Source: Rhodeus uyekii (taxonomy: Eukaryota > Chordata > Actinopteri > Cypriniformes > Acheilognathidae). Taken from it: a stretch of DNA of 64,000 bases. The notes beneath the pieces are model-generated. The model was not told the DNA's origin and searched no databases. It saw nothing but the letters and a program-made list of their open reading frames with translations. The stretch spans positions 5,067,001 through 5,131,000 of the forward strand of contig JAWRVZ010000016.1 in NCBI GenBank assembly GCA_037043235.1, written 5' to 3'. A program made the position numbers and the translations under genes. This document shows, piece after piece, positions 33,601 to 42,600 of this stretch. Numbering within the stretch: position 1 is the first letter of the stretch; each line of letters begins with the position of its first letter.

Positions 33601-36600
33601 TTACGCAGCTCGTTTGAGCTTCAAGAACCAATGAAGTTCATTCTCGTGTTACGCAGAACGTTTGAGCTTCAAGAACCAATGAGGTTAATTCTTGTGTTAC
33701 GCAGCTCGTTTGAGCTGTTTATTAAGTAAATATCCCATTCATTTTCTCTATAGAGAGTTTTATTTTCAACACAGTATAAACCTTTCCAGACAAACCGCCC
33801 GTGAACCTCTACGGTTGGTAAGTGATGGTATTTGCTTCCATAAGTCGATGATTTCAATTTGATTTTGAACGAAAACAGTTTAATTGCTAATTTCCCATTG
33901 AGGAACTACACTACCCATAATCCTCTAGAGATAAACCACCAATGAGTGAAGCTGTGGCAATGCAAACCGCAGCAAAAGAGTTGAGCAGCAATCGGTCACT
34001 CTTATGAAGCATTGCGATTTGATGAGTCTTCTATTTCTCCTCAGACTTCATCATGTGATTATTAAATGTGGATAAATGTTGATTTAATATAAAAAAGGAA
34101 TAATGTTCGTTCACTTGGCAGAGATGCTTGAACCAAGGTCAAGAGGAGGCGGAGGCAAATCCTCAGGAGAGGGCAAGATCGGCACAGGCAGAGAAACCCT
34201 CAGATTGCGCTCGAAGGGTCCGGCAACGGTCGAGGAGATGGTAACCGGGTTTTCTCAGTGTTGCTATAGCTTGTATTAGTATTAGCAACATGCCCACTGA
34301 TATTCGAATAGTAACATTCACTTAAAGTTTATTTCTAATGCCTTTCTATTACTCTATTAGCCCACTGAATTTGAAGAGAAGGCTGTGAAGAAAGTGGATG
34401 ACCTTCTTGAGAGTTACATGGGCATTCGAGACACTGAATTAGGTGAGACGTCTGTGGTGTTCATCACACTTTTTTTATGAGAACGTATAAAGGTTCAAAT
34501 TTGACATACATGTGTATTTTAATAAAATACACAACTGTTCAAAAGTTTGGGGTCTGTAAGAATTGTAATGTTTTTGAAAGATGTCTGTAATGCTAGCTCT
34601 AATGCTAATTATTATTGTAAAATTATATAATAATGTGAAATGTGATTTCACACATTGTTAATTACAATTTATTCTTCACAATTTATTCTTCACATGATCA
34701 TTCTGATTTGCTGATTTTTCACTCAGGAAACATTTCTTTTCAATGTTCATTATCAATGTTGAAAACGGTTGTGTTGCTTAATAGTTTTGAGGAAACTGAT
34801 GCATTTTTTAGGATTCTTTGATGGAACTGAAAGTTGAAAAGAACAGAATTTATGTAATGTACTAATTTTATGATTACAGTAATTTAATGAATCCTTGCTG
34901 AGTATTAATTTCTTTATCTAACCATGTTAAAAAAACCTCATTGATCTTAAAATCTCTTTTACAAGAGTGATCTGATATAATCCAGGATCACAGCTGGTCA
35001 GTTTAGTAGATTACTTAGTAGATTATTCCAAGCAACAGAATCATTATGTTTAGTCTTTTTCACCCCCAGTTCTGTTTAGACTCGAGGAACTTATACAATG
35101 TAATTTGAACGAAGATTATTTGAATGTTTAATGTTTAATAATCATTTGAAATGGAGCAAACTGGCAGTTCCAGGAAACTAGCTTTGAGGAACCACTCTCT
35201 CATGGAAACTAGCATGTGAAACCTTCATTTTATAATTTATTAAGCAAATAAAAGGGAATTTATACCTGTATGATATTACACTGTAACCACATTGGACCAG
35301 CGGTTTGGAGAATGAATAGATGGATTACTGGCGCTGTCTTCTGGTTAGACATGGGAATTAATTTGATGCATGACTCTCACAGTGCATTATGGGTATTCTT
35401 CTACATCAGTTGTGCACTTGTTGCGTTGCGTTAAGGGATTGATTGAGTGCACTATGGTTTTGGACACCACGACAAAAGGCTGTCCCGTCAAATAATGCTC
35501 TATTTTAGAGGATAGGGAGCAATTTCAGACACAGCCGTGGTCAAGACGATCTGCTGAAGTTTAAAATGAGCATCAGAATGGGGAAGAAAGGTGATGTAAG
35601 TGACTTTGAACGTGGAATGGTTGTTGGTGCCAGACGGGCTGGTCTGAGTATATCAGAAACTGATGATCTACTTACTACATAAACTATACTTAATAAAAGT
35701 AACTTTTAATTTTTTTAAGGGGAGATGGATAGACTCCTCAAAAGGATGTCATGATCAAGTTCATTTACAATCCAAGGCATTAATAATGTCTCTAAACACT
35801 TTAATAACAGCAGAAACTGTGCTATGCTGCTTTCTAAAACCAGACTGAAAAGCATTATTTATTTCCAGTAAACTTTTTAATTCTTCATTCGCTTAAATCA
35901 TTCAACTTACTAACCCCAAACATTTGAACGCTTATCCACATGAACCTGCCCCATTTTTCATGTAAAAACAGATCATTATTAATGTATACATTAATGTAAT
36001 GTATATTTATGTGTGTATGTGCTTGTACATTTATCTTTGTGAGGACCAGTTTGCGTTTTAGGCCATCAGAGTGAGGACAAAGAACAAAGTGAGGACATTT
36101 TGTCCGCTCCTCACTTTCTAAGAGCCCTTTGAAGGCCTGTTTGAGGGTCAAGACCTGGTTTTAGGAATCAGGTTATAATTAGGTTTAGGGTCAGGGTTCG
36201 GCTCTTAGTTTGGACGGTTACGGTGAGGAGCTAAAGATAGCATTACGTCAATGAATGTCCTCACAAAGATATATGTACGAGTGTGTGTGTGTATGCGCTA
36301 ACAGGCAATGCTAAATGCAAATTAATAATTCTTAATTCAAGTAACCATATAATATATTAAGTGCATATTTAGGACTTTATTTAATTTTGTATGTTAATTA
36401 ATTCTGGTACTTGTGTTGGATAAGAGCATGATCAAAACTCTGGTTTCTGAAACCAGAAGACGGCTGACCTTTATAATGTCATTTGGAAACAATGATTCAT
36501 TGCATCTACAAGCACTACCAATACGTGTCAGGCTCTGAGGATTGCAAAACACGATGAGTTTATTTTCCTTCTCACTTCTGCGCAGCGGCCACGATGGTGG

Positions 36601-36737
36601 AGGTGGGTCGAGACAAGAAGAACCCTGACGAGTTTGCCATGGCTCTGGACGAGGCTCTCGGTGACTTTGCCTTCCCCGACGAGTTTGTGTTTGACGTCTG
36701 GGGAGCCATCGGAGACGCCAAACAGGGCCGCTTTTAA
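21653..36737 (+). CDS. gipc1: PDZ domain-containing protein GIPC1
   Basis: Cytoplasmic adaptor that binds C-terminal tails of membrane cargo through its PDZ domain and myosin VI through its C-terminal GH2 region, supporting endosomal trafficking. Six coding exons, 21653-21931, 30574-30759, 31284-31464, 34122-34240, 34361-34442 and 36586-36737, total 999 bp and 332 aa; human GIPC1 has 333. The N terminus MPLGLRKKKN and a four-proline run are GIPC1-like. The GH1 block LVFHTQLAHGSPTGRIEGFT is near-identical to mammals. The PDZ region spans exons 2-3 (ALGLTITDNGAGFAFIKRIK, VICVGDHVECINGKNIVG). GH2 lies in exons 4-6 (KKVDDLLESYMGIRDTEL, ending DVWGAIGDAKQGRF). A few PDZ residues are closer to GIPC2, but the N terminus and the dnajb1 neighbour favour gipc1. 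Introns 1 and 3 are rich in repeats. Confidence 0.96.
21932..24090. other. gipc1 intron 1, proximal part, nothing recognised
   Basis: More than 2 kb of AT-rich intron with no protein similarity or clear terminal repeats. Any enhancer would need cross-species comparison to see. Confidence 0.5.
24093..24955. mobile_element. Inverted-repeat element carrying a 48-bp minisatellite unit
   Basis: The left end reads TTAAAGTGTTAATTCACCC, then 'tttattcaccctcatgttgt' and 'tccaaacct'. The right end has the inverse: 'ttggaacaacacgagggtga' then 'gtaattaatggcaac' and AACTCTTTAA. The inverted repeats are about 60 bp, with TTAA at both edges. 'Attcacccaaaaatga' termini are widespread in fish genomes; I cannot assign a superfamily with certainty. 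At 24425-24475 the interior contains one copy of the sequence amplified into the large array in intron 3 (aagaaccaatgaggttcatt, then ctcgtgttacgcagaacgtt). Confidence 0.65.
24956..28357. other. gipc1 intron 1, middle part
   Basis: Mostly unrecognised intron sequence. At 26180-26247 a fragment (ttggaacgacttgaggatga ... gtgaactatccctttaa) resembles one end of the 'attcaccc' inverted-repeat type. A GC-richer stretch at about 26620-27130 contains no convincing exon. Confidence 0.4.
28360..29551 (+). mobile_element. Tc1/mariner element with short TIRs
   Basis: The ends CACTCACCTAAAGGATTATT and AATAATCCTTTAGGTGAGTG are perfect inverted partners and continue as AGGAACACC against GCTGTTCCT. TA flanks both sides; the left flank has an extra CA. 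The length of about 1.19 kb is close to a full-length Tc1-type element. It lies in gipc1 intron 1 in the gene's orientation. A truncated relative is at 35530-35665. Confidence 0.88.
28490..29517 (+). pseudogene. Tc1-like transposase, frameshifted
   Basis: The first block (28490-28722) reads MGKDGDLSNFERGMVVAARR, AGLSISQSAQLLGFSHTTIS and CEKGKASSMRQSCGRKCLVD, a helix-turn-helix DNA-binding domain. The frame is then lost near 28705. Later blocks are DGRVRIWRKQNENMDPSCLV, GVMVWGMFSWHTLGPLVPIG and, from 29305, MAPQSPDLNPIEHLWDVVER, the block with the last catalytic residue. A few frameshifts separate otherwise well-kept blocks, so this copy is fairly young. Confidence 0.9.
29730..30093 (+). mobile_element. 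Solo LTR with 5-bp target duplication
   Basis: The unit begins TGTCACAGTCTTGTGACGTC and ends AGTGTGTAACA, so it has TG...CA termini. It is flanked by identical CAGAC copies at 29725-29729 and 30094-30098. Inside are a TATA-like 'tgtatttaaaccc' and an ATTAAA signal near 30009, in the order expected of an LTR. A 5-bp duplication fits Ty3/gypsy-type integration. No internal retrotransposon sequence adjoins it, consistent with LTR-LTR recombination. Confidence 0.75.
30316..30505 (+). mobile_element. Chimeric/degenerate SINE in gipc1 intron 1
   Basis: It has a reduced tRNA-like head ('cgcttgcaacatcaaggtca', 'tgggtttgactcc') and the standard tail 'ggataagagcttctgccaaa' ending 'tgtaaatgta'. Between them is an unrelated piece, 'aaagcgctttgagtttcaac' to 'ctatataaatgtaatgaatt', typical of a different fish repeat tail. 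It ends 70 bp before the exon 2 acceptor. Confidence 0.65.
31529..31823 (+). mobile_element. 5' fragment of a Tc1/mariner-type element
   Basis: After TA the sequence reads CACTGTGTGCACAATTATTA and 'ggcaagtgattattttgacc', with 'cagaattattaggcag' repeated 180 bp later. It ends in what looks like the start of a reading frame (atgcaggatggagcactctt) exactly where the 48-bp array begins. The rest of the element is missing, so the array has replaced or joined it. Confidence 0.6.
31824..33718 (+). repeat. 48-bp minisatellite array, about 39 copies, open in one frame
   Basis: Tandem units of 48 bp (for example ttcattctcgtgttacgcag, aacgtttgagcttcaagaac, caatgaag) run without a length change for about 1.9 kb in gipc1 intron 3. 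Because 48 is divisible by three and one frame lacks stops, the array and its 5' flank form a 642-codon ORF (31801-33729) whose repeat is FILVLRRTFELQEP plus two variable residues (MK, IK, IN or MR). The other frames hit TGA or TAA in every unit. It is intronic, has no promoter evidence and no known protein family, so I annotate it as a minisatellite, not a gene. Confidence 0.93.
33790..33817 (+). other. Possible cryptic 28-nt exon in gipc1 intron 3
   Basis: A good acceptor (cctttccag) is followed 28 nt later by a consensus donor (GTTG then gtaagtg). Joined after exon 3 it would add DKPPVNLYG and then create TGA at the junction with exon 4, truncating the protein just after the PDZ domain. 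There is no expression evidence, and it may be chance. Confidence 0.2.
34443..35529. other. gipc1 intron 5, nothing recognised
   Basis: AT-rich intron sequence. The phrase 'caactgttcaaaagtttggg' near 34531 is a common fish repeat motif, also seen near 38473, but no bounded element could be drawn. Confidence 0.4.
35530..35665 (+). mobile_element. Truncated Tc1-like transposase fragment
   Basis: The reading frame gives MSIRMGKKGDVSDFERGMVV and GARRAGLSISETD, a close relative of the N terminus of the transposase at 28490. Both flanks are unrelated, so only the DNA-binding start survives. Confidence 0.8.
35670..35890 (-). mobile_element. LINE reverse-transcriptase fragment
   Basis: On the minus strand the sequence reads SGFRKQHSTVSAVIKVFRDI followed by INALDCK and stops. 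This resembles the 'QSGFR..HST..A' block of non-LTR reverse transcriptases. It is short and broken, and the clade is uncertain. Confidence 0.55.
36024..36278. mobile_element. MITE with TATCTTTGTGAGGAC terminal repeats
   Basis: The left end 'gtacatttatctttgtgagg' is the inverse of the right end 'cctcacaaagatatatgtac'. The roughly 250-bp interior is non-coding and contains 'gtttagggtcagggttcggc'. It lies in gipc1 intron 5. Confidence 0.7.
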
Positions 36738-37050
36738 ACGCACACACACTGAACAACTGCACAACTCCCAACAGGATCCAAACATCTGAATTTATTAACT
36801 AAAAATCATAGTTAATATCACCAGCACATAATACATTCTCAAGCCTTTCAAAAAGGCTTCAACTGCATTTAGTCACCAAGTTTTGAGCTGTCGTGAGGAG
36901 AGTCCATGTCTGTGGGGGGGGGGCGTATGTGATATTTAACACGAGCAAAGGGAAAGGGTGACGTTCTTTTACGTAGAGAGAATTTTGTATAGAATAATGG
37001 ATATACATCAGATGTCTTTTTAGAGCTATTTTAGACTTTTTAATCTATTT

Positions 37051-37056
37051 AATAAA
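37051..37056 (+). terminator. Candidate poly(A) signal of gipc1
   Basis: AATAAA 314 bp downstream of the stop codon, the first in the 3' flank. Confidence 0.55.
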
Positions 37057-37498
37057 GTGATAAAACGTTTGAAAAAAAATTGCAGCGTCAGTAGCCGATT
37101 GTTCATGTGTGACATGAACATAAAAACACGGTCCTACGCCATACAGACAGTTAATTTCAGAAATATCCGTAATGAATTATCACATTGTTGATTTTATTAT
37201 AAAATACAATCCATAAGGGATCACTTTGTATGATAGACTGTATGTTTATTTTTGTGTGCCTTCACTGTTGTGTTGTCAGTTTAATTTTGTATGAACAATT
37301 TCTATTGAGCTCAAATCACAGGATTTGTCTGTCTGATGTTTTTTCACATTAAAGGTGAAAGATGTACTTAAGTACTTTGTGAATTTGATCATTCGCTGTT
37401 GATCGAATAATAAACCGTTTGCTATCTAGTTATCTTATGATCATTTTAACAGCTTTACATCATGTAACGTTCAAGCCACAATGTGTCATTTCAATATA

Positions 37499-38081
37499 CA
37501 GTAGTACCTCAAGATACAAAAGGCTCAACTTGCGAAAAATCCAAGTTACGAAAGCAAAGACGAAAAATTTTACTGCTCTACATACGAAAAGTTTTCAAGA
37601 TACGAAAGGTTTCTGAAAGTCCGAGATTCGCCCCATAACAATTTTGAAACTCGCGCCGCACGCCGCCATCTTAGTTATAGTAGACTCGCCACCATCCTCC
37701 TGCTCTCCCATTGGTTCCTGATGCTAGCCAAGCCATGAGATCCTTCTCTCTAATTGGACAGCATCCCTCCCATCATGCATCTTCTATACGTACGTGCTGG
37801 CGTGCTTTAGCTCAGCCACTCCGCACCCGAATCTGCCGTTTGTCCTCCTCCTCCTCTGCCGCCACTTTCGGAGATAGCCTCACTCGAAAGGTAAGCTTCC
37901 ACATTTTACGTTATTTCATTGTTTATAGGTCAATTTAGCTTTATTATGAAATTTAATGGGGTGTTTTTGGAGGGCTTGGAACGGATTAGCCATTTTACAG
38001 GTAAAATGTGTTCCAAGATACGAAAAACTCATACGAAGGCCGCCTCGGAACGGATTAATTTCATATCTCGAGATACCACTG
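37499..38081. mobile_element. Pogo/Tigger-like MITE with GATACGAAA subterminal repeats
   Basis: It begins CAGTAGTACCTCAAGATAC and ends GTATCTCGAGATACCACTG in inverted form, with a TA on each side (37497-37498 and 38082-38083). Variants of 'gatacgaaa' or 'atacgaaaa' recur within about 120 bp of each end. The interior is non-coding. It belongs to the same broad group as 7123-8123 but is a clearly different subfamily. Confidence 0.8.
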
Positions 38082-38099
38082 TACTTTAAAGCTCAGCAT

Positions 38100-39628
38100 T
38101 AGACAGAGGGAATATCTGGATAAAGACTGCCCTCTGCTGAGACAAAAAAATCATCAACAATGGTTGAAAGTCATCATTTGATTAGTACACTCTTAGAAAA
38201 AAATATTTATTATGAATATTAGAAGTCTTAGGATTCTTGAGTCACAACCTATTGTTTAACAAGTGATTTCATTTTTTTTCTAGTGGTAAAATATGTTTAT
38301 GGGTTTACATTCATAATATTTAATTAAAACAAAAATTGATTCAAACCATAAAATTGTGCCATGATAGAAAGCCTTTTCTTCTAAGAGTGTAGTGTATTGA
38401 CGAGACAGTTTCACAGTACAACCTTAAATCATCAAAAACAAAACCATAATTGTTAGTCTTGCATTTACACCACTTTTCAAAAGTTTGGGGTGAAAAAGTT
38501 CTTCCACAACATCCTTGTCCTGTTTTCCAATACAAATATCTAAACATCTTCAGTTCTCTTCCACTGGCAGATATTTGCTCTTGTTTGAATTAAACTTTTT
38601 GATCAAAACCTTAAATGATCATGATTTAAGAACCATTAGACGTTTGCGCTGGAAAAACAGAGGAAGAGCATCAGAGTCATCAAAAGTTGTATGCAGGAAT
38701 CCTTTACTATTAGAATATTTATTATTTGACTGATTGTTTTACTGTTGTGTCAACAATTGCATAAAAATAGTTTCTATTAAGCTCAAAATATAGTGGAGAA
38801 TGCACATTTTGAATTACTTCTGTAAAAATCCAGAGACAATATTTCCATAAATTACCTTTGGTAACTAAAAGACAAATATATGAAGTATCAATCACTCCAT
38901 AAACTAAAGCAGAAATAACTATTTTACAATATTTTATATCAACTTTATTTGTAGCCTCATATTACATATTGGTAAAAAATACAGTATGGTGAAGAAAGAC
39001 AATTCCCTCTAAATCCCAAAAGAAGAGAGAAAAGGCCAGTTACATTACAGTCATTAAATCAGAAGTATTATCAATAGTAAAAATCTCTCCTTTAAAACCA
39101 AAAGCAACTCCATAAATTGAGGACTAAAACTTGGCAAGTTCAAGAAATACTGTTTGCATTTCAACTAACCATAACATAATAGATTATCACACTCACGAAC
39201 ACAAATCATAAGCTATAGTTTACGGTGGGTAGTTTGGGGATAATAAGGCCCTTCATATATGCGACTGGGCAACTGGATCAGTTTTACCGCAGCTTTGCAA
39301 GGTATGGCTTGGAAGCACAAGAAATGCCTTAGTGGGGGGTTAAACGTTCCTCAGTCGGACAAAATGTGGAGTGCCTCGAGAACGCAGTTAAGAGGGTTGA
39401 TTGGTTTCAACATGAATCATCAAAATGGACACAGACTTTGAATTAAGAAAGAAAATAGCACCCTTTATGTGGACAGCAAGTATGCTTTGGTTCTCAAAGT
39501 AATAAGCCAATCGACCTCCTATCTAATTCCTTCGCTTTTGAAGCTTGTCTTGTGCTATAACAGATCAGATGAAAATCACAGGAGGAGTTGGGGATGAAGG
39601 GATGGATGGAGGAGAGCTTTCCATGCCC
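38100..39628. other. Intergenic region between gipc1 and txndc12
   Basis: AT-rich sequence, part of which should be the txndc12 3' UTR. A minus-strand AATAAA at 38944-38949 could be its poly(A) signal. No protein-like ORF was recognised. Confidence 0.45.
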
Positions 39629-42600
39629 TTAGAGTTCGTCACCGACGTGAGCGGTCCTGAAGGCGTCTCCGGTCAGCTTCTCCTGAGCTTCCTTCATGCT
39701 GGCCACGACTGCACACGGGAGAGACGAGCGTCAGCTTTTGGTCACATTGCACTCAACTCTAATTCGTTTTTAAAGTTAGTCTTTTGAATGGACTGGACTG
39801 CACACACACACACACGATGCTATTCAAATGCCACAGTTTACTACATATGAAACAAAGTGAATGAAAATGAAAACATTCGGGCACAGCTGAAGTCAATCAG
39901 TGCATTATTTATGATATTATCAATCTTAAGCGCTACGTTAAACGAGCCAGTGGCAGCCTTTCTGCAAAAACATTATTTTAGTTGTTTCTTGCATTTCACA
40001 ACACTTTCAAATGAAAATGTCCATTGAGTTGCTCTGAGATTTGGCACAACTTGCCCGTTGGCACTTATGAATTGTAACTGCATGAACAAACATGATCGAG
40101 TGTGTGTGTGTGTGTGTGTGTGTGTACATATATACACATACATACATACACACATATATATATAGTGGTATTATGTCTTAAGTAAAGATAAACCGTGAGA
40201 AAGTAAACACGTGTCCTAAATCAGTATATTAGATTCATGCGTTCGCTCTTAAAGTGACAGCAGCCTAAAAATCCTGCTGAAGACTGATTTTAATGCTAAT
40301 CAAACAATATGGGACACAAAAATAAAATAATAAATCACTAAATAACTTTTGATGCCTTAATAAGGATGTTTAATTTGTACAGTAAAGACGATGCAGTGTT
40401 ATTTCACATTTGCTTACTTTATTACATTTCTGTACCTGAAAAACAGTTAATTTAATTTGTATCTTTGTTATATTGTATTTAAATGGTGCATTTATTTGTT
40501 CTTACTGTATTACTGAATGTTTACTTGACTTTAATAATGTATTTAATTTATATTAGTAGTTTTATCTGCGGTATCGAAACTGGATTAGAGAAAAGTCACT
40601 GGTATCTTTATTGCTCTATTGTTTCATTGCCAGTTAAAAACATACGGCTGGTATATTTTCTCAGGTCAGTGGCTATCGGCCTCATTCATATGTGGAAACA
40701 ATCTGAGATGAATCAGATAGCGCATCCATTGCAAATCCAGCCCTTCTTCTTACCTTGATCTGCATTGCTGTAGAAGTACTTGTAGTTTGGGTTTCCATTC
40801 TTGTTTGTGATCTCAGAGTGGACTTTACCAGTAGGATCTAACAAAGGAAAAATATATTTGTGAGATGTCAAGATGTCATAACAGTCACCTTGGCCATTTA
40901 CATTGCATTTGGAAGACGCTTTTATCCAAAGCGACTTGCATTGCATTCAAGAAACACATTGATATTCTAACCAGTTCTTGCTTTCCGTGGGAATCAAACC
41001 CATGATCTTGGCGTTGCAAGCGCCACACTGTACTGTTAAAGCTACAGGAAAGCCATTTACTGACACCTAGTGCCATAGATGTAGCGTCAAAAAAAGCTTT
41101 GTTACTATGATATTGTAGAAACACTATTCAAACCTGACAAACTTTATTCTGCTACTGTCAGATAACGAGACAATTACTTAGACAAAGGTTGTAATATTTG
41201 GCTAGTTATGTGATGACAACATTAAGTCACTGACTCCTCCCTCCACGTCACATTAAAAACTGCTTTTATTCATCCACAAATATAGCCTTCATCAAGATCA
41301 GATTCTGCAGGAATTTAATGGGAGAGGAAAAGGAGTCCACCTTTAAGGGTGAGGTTTTAAACGAGTGCATTTGCTTAGTCGATTAGTTTATGCATATAAC
41401 TTACCAAGGAAAAGTATTCTGGGAATGTAACCACCATCTGGGCTGAAGGACTCATCTTTCGGCTCCTCTTCATCCTACAGCCGCACGGGACATGTGATGA
41501 GAAGATGCCTTACAATGACCAACACTTATGGACTAAAGGATGTGCCTGAAGCCTAAATCTGAATTCGGAAATGAATGATACATTCTATGGAGAAATGGTT
41601 TGAGTAGATGCAGTAGACGGTTACATTACAGTACATCAGATTTCATTGATCGCGTAAAGATAGTCAGGAAAGATGACTGACGGGACAATGGCAGAGGATT
41701 TGGTCCCTAACAGACATCTCCTCTTATAAAACGTGTGGTCGTTTAACATTTCAGCATTTGGCAGACGCTTTTATCCAAAGTTTCTTGCATTGTCAATGTT
41801 TCTTGAATGCATTCTATTCAGTTCTTGCTTTCCCTGGGAATCGAACCCATGACCTTGGTGTTGCAAGCGCCACTCTAGTGCTTGAGCTACAGGAAAGCTA
41901 CAGTAACCGCCACTCCTTACACACGGAGTGCATGATTGTGAATTTGAAAGTAAAATGCGAGTTTGCATTTAAAAGCGATTTCAATATTGCGCATTTCTCC
42001 TCCCATCTCAGATTTGACCTCATGTCTCGTTATGGATCAAAGAACGCCTCAAACCGAACACTTTCCGTTCCGAACACAATATTCAGTTTCTGTAAACGTT
42101 CCAAGACAAAAATATATAACACTCACCTCCAAGTTAATCATGACAAAGTTGTGAGCCAACTCCGAGATGTCCTTCGATTCAGCAAACTTGGGCTTTAGAG
42201 CTAAAGTTATTTTACAACATAATTCATGTTTAAACGTCAAGGTAACAGAATAATAAACATCTATACACTGCTGTTCAAACGTTTCAGGTCAGTAAGGCTG
42301 AGGAAATTCAGCAAGAATGCACTAAAATGATCCAATTAACAGAAGGGGGGAAATGCTGTTCTTTTGAACCTTCAATTATTTTCAGGATTCTCTGATGAAA
42401 TGTTTCACGACTTCAACAACCGTTTTCAACTTCGATAGTCATAAATGTTTCTTGAAATCATCATATCAGAATGATTTGTGAAGGATCATGTGACACTGGA
42501 GGAATGATGCTGAAATACAGCTTTAATCACAGGGATACATTACATTTTAAAATACAGAAAAAGTTGTTTTAAATTATAATAATATTACACTTGAAGATTT

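Noticed and set aside
31801..33729. Treating the 642-aa ORF as a protein-coding gene, or the array as CRISPR-like
   Set aside because: It is a pure 48-bp tandem array without spacers, inside an intron, with no promoter, no domain similarity and a start codon borrowed from a transposon fragment.
36394..36785. Minus-strand ORFs opposite the last gipc1 exon
   Set aside because: They are antisense shadows of the conserved GIPC1 C-terminal exon.
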